The notes beneath the pieces were generated by a model. The model was not told where the DNA came from. It searched no databases and saw only the letters and a list, made by a program, of their open reading frames with translations. Made by a program: the position numbers and the translations under genes. DNA of 64,000 bases from Lachnospira pectinoschiza (GTDB lineage Bacteria > Bacillota > Clostridia > Lachnospirales > Lachnospiraceae). Positions 43,258 to 51,974 of the stretch are shown here, piece after piece. The stretch is from contig NZ_JAJCRR010000006.1 in NCBI RefSeq assembly GCF_020564355.1, forward strand, positions 62,001-126,000, read 5' to 3'. Each line of letters starts with the position of its first letter. Position 1 is the stretch's first letter.

Positions 43258-45618
43258 ATGACACTGGATAAATTAGAGGTTGGAAAAGACGCGGTCATTG
43301 AAAGCGTAGGCGGAAAAGGCGCACTGCGCAGGCACTTTCTGGACATGGGGCTGACACCGGGTACGGAAGTGACAATGATGAAAAAAGCACCGATGGGTGA
43401 TCCAATAGAGTTAAGACTCAGAAGCTATGAACTGACACTGCGTCTTGCAGATGCGGCACAAATAGAAATCAGCGGAATCCATGATACCGATACTGTGCGG
43501 AGCCGTCAGGCACATTTAAAAGACATTCCACATCCGCAGGTTGGTGAAATGGGAATTTATCATGTGCGAAAAAAGGGAAATGAACTGCGGGAAGGAGAAC
43601 CGCTGACATTCGGACTGATTGGCAATCAGAACTGTGGAAAGACAACGCTGTTTAACCAGCTGACAGGCGCCAATCAGCATGTTGGAAATTTTCCCGGAGT
43701 TACGGTAGACAGAAAAGACGGTCAAATCAAAAATCATCCGGAAGCAACCGTGACGGATTTGCCGGGAATTTACTCTCTTTCACCGTATACTAATGAAGAA
43801 ATTGTGACAAGGGATTTTCTGATTCAGAATAAACCGCGCGGCATTATCAACATTGTCGATGCAACCAATATTGAAAGGAATCTGTATCTGACGATGCAGT
43901 TGATTGAGATGGACATTCCGATGGTGCTTGCGCTGAATATGATGGATGAAGTGCGTGAAAATGGCGGTACGATTCAGGTCAACCGTCTGGAAGAAGCATT
44001 GGGAATACCGGTTATTCCGATTTCAGCGGCAAAAAATGAAGGAATTGGAGAACTCATAGAACATGCCATTCATGTAGCGCGTTATGATGAATGTCCGGGA
44101 CGGCTTGACTTTTGCGATGCCAACGGTGAAAACGGACAGGCAGCGATTCACCGCTGTATCCATGCGGTAGTACATTTAATTGAAGACCATGCAAAAAAAG
44201 CAGAGATTCCGGCGCGTTTTGCGGCAACAAAGCTGGTAGAAGGGGATAAACTGATTTTACAGCAGCTTGGACTGGACCGGAATGAAGAAGAAACACTGGA
44301 ACACATGATTCATGAAATGGAAGAAGAATGTGCAAAAGACCGGGAAGCAGCCCTTGCCGATATGCGTTTTAAATTTATCGAAAAAGTGTGTACGCAGACA
44401 GTTGTTAAGCCAACAGAAAGCAAGGCACACGCAAGAAGTGTAAAGGCGGATAAGATACTGACCGGAAAATATACGGCACTGCCGGCTTTTGCGGCAATTA
44501 TGGGGCTGATATTCTGGCTGACCTTCGGAGTTATCGGTGCAGGTCTTTCGGACTGGCTGAGTGTTGGAATTGATATTGTAACGGATTTTGCTGACCGTGC
44601 ATTAACGGCGTATGGGTTAAATCCGGTTGTCCATTCCCTGATTATTGACGGTATTTTTGCCGGTGTCGGCAGCGTTTTGTCGTTTTTGCCGATTATTGTA
44701 GTGCTGTTCTTCTTTTTATCAATTTTGGAGGACAGCGGATACATGGCACGAATTGCATTTGTAATGGATAAACTGCTGCGTAAAATCGGATTGTCCGGCA
44801 GAAGCTTTGTACCGATGATTATCGGCTTTGGCTGTTCTGTACCGGCGATTATGGCAACCAGAACACTTTCATCGGAGCGCGACAGAAAAATGACGATTCT
44901 TTTAACACCGTTTATGAGCTGTTCGGCAAAACTGCCGATTTATGCACTGTTTACATATGCGTTTTTTCCTAAATATCGTGCTTTAGTGATGGTGGGACTG
45001 TATTTCACGGGGATTATCGTGGGTGTTTTATTTTCACTGTTGCTAAAGAATACAGCATTTCAGGGTGAACCGGTTCCGTTTGTTATGGAACTGCCAAACT
45101 ACCGTCTGCCGAGTTTAAAAAGTGTGGGAATGTTAATCTGGGATAAAGCAAAGGACTTTATTACAAAGGCATTTACGATTATTTTCATGGCATCAATTGT
45201 CATCTGGTTTTTACAGACGTTTGATGTACGGCTGAATGTTGTCGTGGATTCCAAAGACAGTCTGCTGGCATTAATCGGTGGATTTGCGGCACCGGTTTTT
45301 GTGCCGCTGGGATTTGGCGATTGGAGAATTTCTACCGCACTGATTACGGGATTTACCGCAAAGGAGAGTGTGGTCAGTACGCTTACAGTTTTATTCGGTG
45401 GAGATATGAGTGCATTAAATACCTTATTTACACCATTTTCGGCACTGGTATTTTTAGTATTTACTCTGTTATATACACCGTGTGTTGCGGCGATTGCATC
45501 CGTAAAAAGAGAAATGGGAACAGCGCGTTCAGCATTTTTAGTCGTAATCATGCAGTGTGTGATTGCATGGATTGTAGCATTTGCGGTCAGAATGATAGGG
45601 ATGCTTATAGGATTTTAA
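43258..45618 (+). CDS. feoB: Fused FeoA-FeoB ferrous iron transporter
   Basis: A 786-aa iron(II) importer. Residues 1-73 are an SH3-like FeoA domain. The GTPase domain has G1 GNQNCGKTT (about 122-130), G3 DLPGIYSL and G4 NMMD. The membrane part includes the gate motifs GCSVPAIMATRTL and CSAKLPIYALF. FeoA fused to FeoB is known in some anaerobes. The start shares its ribosome binding site with the 3' end of repeat copy C. A small Cys-rich membrane protein follows by 24 bp. Iron control is likely, but a Fur box could not be confirmed. Confidence 0.96.
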   Translation: MTLDKLEVGKDAVIESVGGKGALRRHFLDMGLTPGTEVTMMKKAPMGDPIELRLRSYELTLRLADAAQIEISGIHDTDTVRSRQAHLKDIPHPQVGEMGIYHVRKKGNELREGEPLTFGLIGNQNCGKTTLFNQLTGANQHVGNFPGVTVDRKDGQIKNHPEATVTDLPGIYSLSPYTNEEIVTRDFLIQNKPRGIINIVDATNIERNLYLTMQLIEMDIPMVLALNMMDEVRENGGTIQVNRLEEALGIPVIPISAAKNEGIGELIEHAIHVARYDECPGRLDFCDANGENGQAAIHRCIHAVVHLIEDHAKKAEIPARFAATKLVEGDKLILQQLGLDRNEEETLEHMIHEMEEECAKDREAALADMRFKFIEKVCTQTVVKPTESKAHARSVKADKILTGKYTALPAFAAIMGLIFWLTFGVIGAGLSDWLSVGIDIVTDFADRALTAYGLNPVVHSLIIDGIFAGVGSVLSFLPIIVVLFFFLSILEDSGYMARIAFVMDKLLRKIGLSGRSFVPMIIGFGCSVPAIMATRTLSSERDRKMTILLTPFMSCSAKLPIYALFTYAFFPKYRALVMVGLYFTGIIVGVLFSLLLKNTAFQGEPVPFVMELPNYRLPSLKSVGMLIWDKAKDFITKAFTIIFMASIVIWFLQTFDVRLNVVVDSKDSLLALIGGFAAPVFVPLGFGDWRISTALITGFTAKESVVSTLTVLFGGDMSALNTLFTPFSALVFLVFTLLYTPCVAAIASVKREMGTARSAFLVVIMQCVIAWIVAFAVRMIGMLIGF

Positions 45619-45642
45619 CAGAAAACAGAAATGGAGATTAGG

Positions 45643-45813
45643 ATGAGAATTATAGGCGGAGCCATTATACTGGTGATTGCAGTGTGGCTGTATGTTGTCA
45701 GTACCAGAATGGTCAATAAAGATAAAAAGGAAAATCATACAGGCTGTGACGGAAACTGTGCAGGCTGTATGAGCGGCTGTATGACACACACAGATAACGA
45801 TAAAAGCCATTGA
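45643..45813 (+). CDS. FeoB-associated Cys-rich membrane protein
   Basis: A 56-aa protein: one membrane helix (IIGGAIILVIAVWLYVV) followed by a Cys-rich tail, CDGNCAGCMSGC, that could bind iron or form disulfides. This size and pattern is typical of the small protein encoded after feoB in Clostridia. The ATG at 45643 fits GGAG at 45634-45637; the in-frame ATG at 45631 overlaps that site. It ends the feo operon. Confidence 0.85.
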   Translation: MRIIGGAIILVIAVWLYVVSTRMVNKDKKENHTGCDGNCAGCMSGCMTHTDNDKSH

Positions 45814-45838
45814 AACATTTTAAAAAGTACGTTATAAT
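45810..45838 (+). promoter_or_regulatory. Promoter of glnS
   Basis: TTGAAA (45810-45815) and TATAAT (45833-45838) with 17 bp between. It overlaps the end of the preceding gene. Confidence 0.78.
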
Positions 45839-45886
45839 GAAACGAAAAGGTGCTGCAATGCGGCAGTAATCAGGAGGATAAGAGGA

Positions 45887-47554
45887 ATGGAAAACGAAGC
45901 TGTTTCAAAGAATTTTATTGAACAGATCATAGATCAGGATATTAAGGAAGGACATTGTAAGAAGGTAGTTACACGATTTCCGCCGGAACCGAATGGATAT
46001 CTCCACATTGGACATGCAAAATCCATTTTACTAAATTACGGACTTGCCAAAGAATATAACGGACAGTTTAATATGCGTTTTGATGATACGAATCCGACAA
46101 AGGAAAAGGAAGAATTTGTGGATTCTATTAAGCGTGATGTTGAATGGCTCGGTGCAAAGTGGCACGGAGATGTGTTATTTGCATCAGGCTATTTTGATCA
46201 GATGTACGAAGCGGCAGTCAGGCTGATTAAAAAAGGAAAGGCTTATGTGTGTGATCTGACACCGGAACAGATTCGTGAATACAGAGGAACGCTTACGGAA
46301 CCGGGTAAGGAAAGTCCGTACCGTAACCGTTCCGTAGAAGAAAATCTCGAATTATTTGAGAACATGAAAAACGGTGTGTACAAGGATGGAGAAAAGGTAC
46401 TGCGTGCAAAGATTGATATGGCATCACCGAATATCAACATGCGTGACCCGATTATTTACAGAGTAGCACATATCTCACACCATAGAACCGGAGATAAGTG
46501 GTGCATTTATCCGATGTATGATTTTGCACATCCGATTGAAGATGCGATTGAGGGCGTATCCCACTCTATCTGTACACTGGAATTTGAGGATCACAGACCG
46601 CTGTATGACTGGGTTGTAAGGGAACTTGAATACGAGAATCCGCCAAGACAGATTGAATTTGCAAAGCTTTATTTAAATAACGTAGTAACAGGAAAGCGTT
46701 ATATTAAAAAGCTTGTAGAAGATAAGATTGTAGACGGATGGGATGACCCGCGTCTGGTGTCTATTGCGGCACTGCGCAGACGTGGATTTACACCGGAAGC
46801 CATAAAGATGTTTGTAGACCTTGTGGGTGTTACAAAGAGTCAGGGTGCGGTTGAATATCCGATGTTAGAGTATTGTATCCGTGAGGATTTAAAGCTGAAA
46901 GCAAAGAGAATGATGGCAGTCTTAAATCCTGTAAAACTGGTGATTGATAACTATCCGGAAGGACAGGTTGAGTACATGGAAGTTCCAAACAATCAGGAAA
47001 ATCCTGAACTTGGAACAAGAAAAGTACCGTTTACAAAAGAATTATATATCGAAAGAGAAGATTTTATGGAAGAACCGCCAAAGAAGTATTTCAGAATGTT
47101 TCCGGGTAACGAAGTGCGCCTGATGAACGCATATTTTGTAACCTGTACAGGTTGTGAAAAGGATGAGAACGGTAACGTTACCGTGATTCATGCAACCTAT
47201 GATGAGGAAACACGCGGCGGTAACTTCACTGGAAGAAAAGTGAAAGGAACAATTCACTGGGTATCTGCAACAGAAGGCAGTCCGGTAGAGGTCAGACTCT
47301 ATGAGAATATCGTAGATGAAGAAAAGGGCGTATACAATGAAGAAGACGGTTCTATCAATGTAAACCCACATTCACTTACCGTTTTAAAGAACTGCTATGT
47401 AGAACCGGAACTTTTAAAGGCACAGCCGGAAGATAAATTCCAGTTTGTACGTAACGGATATTTTACAGCGGATTCTAAAGATTCAGAAGCCGGGAAACCG
47501 GTATTTAACCGGATTGTATCTTTAAAGAGTTCGTTCAAAATGCCTGCCAAATAA
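45887..47554 (+). CDS. glnS: Glutaminyl-tRNA synthetase
   Basis: A 555-aa class I synthetase charging tRNA-Gln. HIGH lies at residues 40-43 ([15 protein letters not shown]). [20 protein letters not shown] is the GlnRS signature. The usual KMSKS-like MSKR segment reads [12 protein letters not shown] here, a variant that keeps the catalytic Lys-Arg. A C-terminal anticodon-binding beta-barrel pair follows. AGGAGGATAAGAGG precedes the ATG. No terminator was seen after it, so the two repeat elements and the DUF2225 gene may be read from its promoter. Confidence 0.95.
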   Translation: MENEAVSKNFIEQIIDQDIKEGHCKKVVTRFPPEPNGYLHIGHAKSILLNYGLAKEYNGQFNMRFDDTNPTKEKEEFVDSIKRDVEWLGAKWHGDVLFASGYFDQMYEAAVRLIKKGKAYVCDLTPEQIREYRGTLTEPGKESPYRNRSVEENLELFENMKNGVYKDGEKVLRAKIDMASPNINMRDPIIYRVAHISHHRTGDKWCIYPMYDFAHPIEDAIEGVSHSICTLEFEDHRPLYDWVVRELEYENPPRQIEFAKLYLNNVVTGKRYIKKLVEDKIVDGWDDPRLVSIAALRRRGFTPEAIKMFVDLVGVTKSQGAVEYPMLEYCIREDLKLKAKRMMAVLNPVKLVIDNYPEGQVEYMEVPNNQENPELGTRKVPFTKELYIEREDFMEEPPKKYFRMFPGNEVRLMNAYFVTCTGCEKDENGNVTVIHATYDEETRGGNFTGRKVKGTIHWVSATEGSPVEVRLYENIVDEEKGVYNEEDGSINVNPHSLTVLKNCYVEPELLKAQPEDKFQFVRNGYFTADSKDSEAGKPVFNRIVSLKSSFKMPAK

Positions 47555-47580
47555 TAAAAGACGTCAATAAGTGTCTGTAG

Positions 47581-47730
47581 AAATGGAGAAGTGTGAACAG
47601 GCCATAAGTCTAAGCTTGTTCACACGGAGATTTGTTTCTGAGCGAAAACAAATCTCCCTGATTGCAGATGAGAAATCGCCTGCGCGAAATTCTCATCGCA
47701 TCTTCGCAACAAAGTCGCTCAGAAATGGAG
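47581..47730 (+). repeat. Structured intergenic repeat, divergent copy D1
   Basis: P1: GTGTGAACAGGC (47591-47602), loop CATAAGTCTAA, GCTTGTTCACAC (47614-47625). P2: GGAGATTTGTTT (47626-47637), loop CTGAGCGA, AAACAAATCTCC (47646-47657). P3: GATGAGAA/TTCTCATC after GCA. TCGCTCAG (47715-47722) is the exact complement of the P2 loop and abuts AAATGGAGG. Both halves of the long-range pairing differ from copies A, B, C and D2, yet still match each other. A mini-ORF GTG AAC AGG CCA TAA starts at 47593 behind GGAG. Confidence 0.82.
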
Positions 47731-47734
47731 GAAA

Positions 47735-47868
47735 ATGCGAAAATCCATAAATTAAAGATTTTCGCATATCACTTTGTGCCGCAGGCGTCACAAAGTCGCA
47801 TTTTATCGCAGAGCCAAATAAGATTTGGCTCGCGATTCCTCCGGCATTAAAATGCCTGCGGAATGGAG
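47735..47868 (+). repeat. Structured intergenic repeat, copy D2 (before DUF2225 gene)
   Basis: P1: TGCGAAAATC (47736-47745), loop CATAAATTAAA, GATTTTCGCA (47757-47766). P2: ACTTTGTG (47771-47778), loop CCGCAGGCGT, CACAAAGT (47789-47796). P3: GAGCCAAAT/ATTTGGCTC. GCCTGCGG (47854-47861) matches the P2 loop and abuts AATGGAG. From P2 on it is almost identical to copy A; its P1 is almost identical to copy B. It follows copy D1 in tandem. Confidence 0.87.
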
Positions 47869-47874
47869 ATTAGT

Positions 47875-48633
47875 ATGGAAAACAGCAGCAATAAAAAAGA
47901 TGAAAGCACTTATGTATTTGATAAATCCATGAACTGCCCGGTCTGTGATGCGGATTTTAAGACAAAGCAGGTAAAAACAGGAAAGGCCAGATTTTTAGGA
48001 ACTGAGGCAGATTTAAGACCGCTGTATTCCGGAATTGATACAATCAAATATGATGTATGTCTGTGCCCGAAGTGCGGATATGCATCAACACTGCGTGAAT
48101 TTAACAACGTTACGCCGAAGCAGAGAGCGCTGTTAAAGGAAATGATTGGAAGCAAATATACAGCAATGGAGGATTCAGCAGATTATTATACGTATGATAT
48201 TGCGATTAAACGGTATAAGATGGCATTGCTGACCGCAATGACAAAACCGGCCAGAGGAAGTGAACAGGCTTATTTGTGCTTAAAGCTTGCATGGCTTTAC
48301 AGAGGAGCAGCAGAAGAATTACAGCAGGATGATACAGCCAATCTGGGGCAGATTGCAAAGTATAACAAACTGGAAGCGGAGTATATCGAAAAAGCATACA
48401 AAGGCTTTACCGAGGCACTTTTAAAAGAGTATCCGCCAATCTGCAATATGGACGAGGTGACGATCAACTCCCTGCTTGCACAGCTGGCGCATAAATGCAA
48501 TGATGACGATACAGCACAGAAGTTTGCCTATATGGTGATGGGTTCAAGAAATGCATCTTCAAAAGCAAAAGACAAGGCACGTGAACTGATGGAAGTTATC
48601 CGTGAGTCACGTCATGAAACGACAAATGAGTAA
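47875..48633 (+). CDS. DUF2225 zinc-binding protein
   Basis: A 252-aa cytoplasmic protein. Two CxxC pairs, NCPVCDADF (about residue 20) and CLCPKCGY (about 60), form a zinc site. The rest is a TPR-like helical domain (residues 100-245). The family is widespread in Clostridia without a known function. The ATG at 47875 fits GGAG at 47865-47868, the end of repeat D2; the in-frame ATG at 47863 overlaps it. The next gene starts 31 bp later. Confidence 0.87.
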   Translation: MENSSNKKDESTYVFDKSMNCPVCDADFKTKQVKTGKARFLGTEADLRPLYSGIDTIKYDVCLCPKCGYASTLREFNNVTPKQRALLKEMIGSKYTAMEDSADYYTYDIAIKRYKMALLTAMTKPARGSEQAYLCLKLAWLYRGAAEELQQDDTANLGQIAKYNKLEAEYIEKAYKGFTEALLKEYPPICNMDEVTINSLLAQLAHKCNDDDTAQKFAYMVMGSRNASSKAKDKARELMEVIRESRHETTNE

Positions 48634-48664
48634 AAAAATGAAATGCAGATAACAGGTGAGGATT

Positions 48665-50644
48665 ATGAATCGAATAAAGGCAGTTTTACAAAAATGCTGG
48701 CAATATGAGATTGTACATGCTGCCGTATATTCGGCATTGCTGAATATGCTGGTTGAGTGTTTCAACAGGAGAAGTTTAATCGGATTGGTAATGATTTTTA
48801 CCAATCCGGTTCTGTTTTTATATAATACACTGATTATTCTGGTGACGATGTCTGTCGTACTGCTGTTTCACAGAAAAGTGTTTGTATACTGCACGGTGAG
48901 TGTGGTATGGATATTGTTGGCAGTGACGAATTTTGTGGTGCTTTGTTCCAGAAAAACACCATTTACGGCAATGGATATTTATCTAATTGAAGATGCCATA
49001 AAAGTCATTCCGGTCTATCTGAATGTTTTTCAGATGATTCTGATTGTACTGGCAGTTGCCGCAGGGATTGCGGGACTGGTATGGCTGTGGATAAAAGGTC
49101 CGAAACAGCAGGAAAAAATACACTATATCCGTACAACAGTAAAAATTGGATTACTGTTGTTATGCTGTATGGGAGTTACCCACTTTCTGCTTCTTACCGG
49201 AACAATCAGCAGTTATTTCGGCAATCTTGCCAATGCCTATAAACAATATGGATTTGCTTACTGTTTCACGTGCAGTGTTGTGGACAGAGGAATCAGCAAA
49301 TCGGATGAATATACACCGGAGTATGTTAATAGTCTGAAAGAGGATATTGAAGAAATAGAAGTCGAAAATTCGGAAAAATCACCGAATATCATTTTTTTGC
49401 AGCTGGAGTCTTTTTTTGATCCGAATCTGGTAAAAGGCATCAGTTTTTCGGAAAATCCGCTTCCGTATTTTGAACAGCTTGTGGCAGAGTATCCGTCAGG
49501 CTACTTATCTGTGCCGTGCTTTGGTGCGGGAACAGCCAATACGGAATTTGAAGTGCAGACCGGCATGAATATGGATGATTTTGGACCGGGTGAATATCCG
49601 TACAAGACGGTTTTACAGTCCAAGGTCTGTGAATCCATGGCATATGACTTAAAAGAAAAAGGGTATGCCACCCATGCACTGCATGACAATGACGGAACGT
49701 TTTATGACAGATATAAGGTCTTCTCTCATCTGGGATATGAAGATTTTACATCAATTGAATATATGGACAATATCGAAATGACACCGATGGGCTGGGCAAA
49801 GGATAAGATTCTGACGGGGGAAATCGGAAAAATACTGGATTCCACAGATGGTTCGGATTACATTTATACAATTTCCGTACAGGGACACGGCGATTATCCG
49901 GCAGAGTATCCGGAGGGCTTTGTGCCGGAAATTACGGTAACGGGATTTTTTGATACGGCAAAGGAAAAGGCATTTACCTACTATGTCAACCAGATTCATG
50001 AAATGGATAATTTCCTGCGGGAGTTGACGGCGATGCTTGAAAGCAGGGATGAAGAGACAGTGCTTGTCATGTACGGCGACCACCTGCCGGGATTTTCATT
50101 TACGGACGAAGTACTTGAAAATGGCGACATTTATCAGACACAGTACGTTGTCTGGAGCAATTTTTCACTGTCGTCCGAAAAAGAAAATCTGGAAAGTTAT
50201 CAGTTGGCAGCGCATGTACAGCAGATGCTTGGCATGTCGGAAGGTTATCTGACAAAGTTTCATCAGAAACGTAAGGACACGCCGGACTATTTAAAAGATT
50301 TAAAGATTCTTGAATACGACATTTTATATGGAAACTGTGATTTATATGGCGGGGAAAATCCATTTCAGGCAACCAATCTGATTATGGGACAAAATGATAT
50401 TACAATCACCAATGCATATAATTACAAGGATTATGTATGCGTGGAAGGCAGTAATTTTAATGATTACAGTGTGGTCTATATTAATGACAAAGCCTATCCG
50501 ACAGAGATTATCAACAGCCATCTGCTGCGGGTGGAAAAAGCACAGGTTACAGCCGGAAATATCGTGTCGGTAGTTCAGCAGGGCGATGATAAAATTGAGC
50601 TTAGCCGTGTGTATTTACAGGTTGGGGAGTCCGAAAACAAATAG
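48665..50644 (+). CDS. LTA-synthase-like membrane sulfatase-fold phosphotransferase
   Basis: A 659-aa protein with five N-terminal membrane helices (about 15-185) and an outward alkaline-phosphatase-fold domain. Metal and nucleophile motifs fit LtaS: LQLESFFD, GAGTANTEFE with candidate nucleophile T290, SVQGHGDYP and MYGDHLPGF. It would transfer glycerol-phosphate or a similar group to envelope glycans or lipids. A C-terminal IPT/TIG-like beta domain (about 575-655) is unusual for LtaS. GGTGAGG at 48655-48661 supports the ATG at 48665 over the GTG at 48656. Confidence 0.9.
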   Translation: MNRIKAVLQKCWQYEIVHAAVYSALLNMLVECFNRRSLIGLVMIFTNPVLFLYNTLIILVTMSVVLLFHRKVFVYCTVSVVWILLAVTNFVVLCSRKTPFTAMDIYLIEDAIKVIPVYLNVFQMILIVLAVAAGIAGLVWLWIKGPKQQEKIHYIRTTVKIGLLLLCCMGVTHFLLLTGTISSYFGNLANAYKQYGFAYCFTCSVVDRGISKSDEYTPEYVNSLKEDIEEIEVENSEKSPNIIFLQLESFFDPNLVKGISFSENPLPYFEQLVAEYPSGYLSVPCFGAGTANTEFEVQTGMNMDDFGPGEYPYKTVLQSKVCESMAYDLKEKGYATHALHDNDGTFYDRYKVFSHLGYEDFTSIEYMDNIEMTPMGWAKDKILTGEIGKILDSTDGSDYIYTISVQGHGDYPAEYPEGFVPEITVTGFFDTAKEKAFTYYVNQIHEMDNFLRELTAMLESRDEETVLVMYGDHLPGFSFTDEVLENGDIYQTQYVVWSNFSLSSEKENLESYQLAAHVQQMLGMSEGYLTKFHQKRKDTPDYLKDLKILEYDILYGNCDLYGGENPFQATNLIMGQNDITITNAYNYKDYVCVEGSNFNDYSVVYINDKAYPTEIINSHLLRVEKAQVTAGNIVSVVQQGDDKIELSRVYLQVGESENK

Positions 50645-50654
50645 TGAGATTTCA

Positions 50655-50683
50655 TTGACAACAATTGCCGCAAATGCTAAGAT
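50655..50683 (+). promoter_or_regulatory. Promoter of cold-shock gene
   Basis: TTGACA (50655-50660) and TAAGAT (50678-50683) with 17 bp between. Confidence 0.8.
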
Positions 50684-50727
50684 AAAGAAGGTGTTTGGCA
50701 CCATATATTTTTTTGGAGGTACTTGAA

Positions 50728-50925
50728 ATGAAAGGTACAGTAAAGTGGTTTAATAACCAAAAGGGCTATGGCTTTATCAGCGATGAAGAAGGCAAGGATG
50801 TGTTCGTACATTACTCAGGTCTGAACATGAGCGGATTCAAGTCATTAGACGAAGGCGCAGAAGTAGAGTTTGACGTAACAGAAGGCGCTAAAGGTCCTCA
50901 GGCTATTAATGTAACAAAATTATAA
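50728..50925 (+). CDS. Cold-shock protein (CspA family)
   Basis: A 65-aa single OB-fold RNA chaperone. RNP1 KGYGFI and RNP2 VFVHY are present, within the classic start [17 protein letters not shown]. It melts mRNA structure, helping transcription and translation in cold or stress. GGAGG at 50715-50719 gives the ATG at 50728. It is a single gene with its own promoter and a downstream terminator. Confidence 0.96.
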   Translation: MKGTVKWFNNQKGYGFISDEEGKDVFVHYSGLNMSGFKSLDEGAEVEFDVTEGAKGPQAINVTKL

Positions 50926-51008
50926 TCCAAATGGTTTACAGTGTGCCTTTTTAAATATACATTTCGTTATTAAAAAAGATATATTGTTATGCAATTAAGA
51001 TTATGAGA

Positions 51009-51041
51009 GGAGCAGCCGCAGCTATGTGGCTGCTCTTTTCG
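51009..51041 (+). terminator. Terminator after cold-shock gene
   Basis: GAGCAGCC pairs with GGCTGCTC around GCAGCTATGT and is followed by TTTTCGT. It is about 85 bp after the stop; the stretch between is AT-rich and holds nothing else seen. Confidence 0.83.
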
Positions 51042-51073
51042 TCTGTACAGAACAAACTTTAATAGATATTTTA

Positions 51074-51102
51074 TTGGCTTTTACAGACAGAAATGATATG
51101 AT
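51074..51102 (+). promoter_or_regulatory. Promoter of membrane protein/ATPase operon
   Basis: TTGGCT (51074-51079) and TATGAT (51097-51102) with 17 bp between, about 50 bp before the start. Confidence 0.65.
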
Positions 51103-51152
51103 TAAGAAAGATAAAAAGCCGTGGCAGATGGAAACGGCGGAATGGAGATTTT

Positions 51153-51974
51153 ATGGAAACAATTGATTTGACACAGACCCTGCCGGCAGGAACGTCATCC
51201 ATGCTCTCGGCGGGTGGGATTCTTATGCTTTCGGCAATTATTGTACTTGTAGTTGTCATTATGAAAAGATGGAAAGCAAGAGTTATGCCGGGGATTTTAG
51301 GTGTGATTGCCTATGCCGTTTTTGTATTTATTTTTGCCAATCTGGCAACATCGGCGCTGGCACTGATACCGAGTATAGACAATATTTTTTATAACAACCC
51401 GGCAACGTATAATATTGTATATGCGCTGTTTGCGACAGCCGGATTTACAGCAGCAAGAGTTGTTACCGGCTATATGTTAAATGAACGTTTTGAGCGTAAA
51501 GGCGATGTCTATCTTGCGGGAATCGGTCTTTCAATCGGCGACAGCCTTTTATACGGTATGACAGCGATTTCCTACATTACGTGGTGTACCGCAATCCAGG
51601 CAGGACAGGCACAGGATATGCTGGCACAGCTGGCGGCGGAAGAGGTGACAACAACATATGAAACGGTTTCGGCACTGTTTACAACACCATCCGTTTTATG
51701 GCTGTTACTGGGTGTCAACTGTATTCTCGATATGGTTTTAAATATCGCATTAATGAATGTAATTTTTGGTGTTATTAAAGGAAATCTGGCAAAATGGTGG
51801 TACGGCGTTACAGCGGCAGTGACATTTTTTGCGATGATTTCATTCCAGCTTTATAATCAGGAATCCGTTGCAAGCATAGCGGTAAGCTTTGCTGTAAAGC
51901 TGGTTATTTTTGCAGTCACTATTTATTATACGTTCCGCGTTGCGGGTAAGGAGATTGAATATTCAGATGACTAA
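51153..51974 (+). CDS. Polytopic membrane protein of unknown function
   Basis: A 273-aa protein with about seven membrane helices; the N-terminal helix begins after residue 18. It recalls YhfC-type integral membrane proteins, but I do not see a convincing catalytic motif. GGAG at 51142-51145 is the ribosome binding site. It overlaps the P-type ATPase gene by 8 bp, so the two are translated together. An accessory or regulatory role for that transporter is possible. Confidence 0.65.
   Translation: METIDLTQTLPAGTSSMLSAGGILMLSAIIVLVVVIMKRWKARVMPGILGVIAYAVFVFIFANLATSALALIPSIDNIFYNNPATYNIVYALFATAGFTAARVVTGYMLNERFERKGDVYLAGIGLSIGDSLLYGMTAISYITWCTAIQAGQAQDMLAQLAAEEVTTTYETVSALFTTPSVLWLLLGVNCILDMVLNIALMNVIFGVIKGNLAKWWYGVTAAVTFFAMISFQLYNQESVASIAVSFAVKLVIFAVTIYYTFRVAGKEIEYSDD

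Noticed and set aside
47662..47850. Plus-strand ORF of 62 codons between glnS and the DUF2225 gene
   Set aside because: It runs through repeat copies D1 and D2, has no ribosome binding site, and its sequence is explained by conserved RNA helices.
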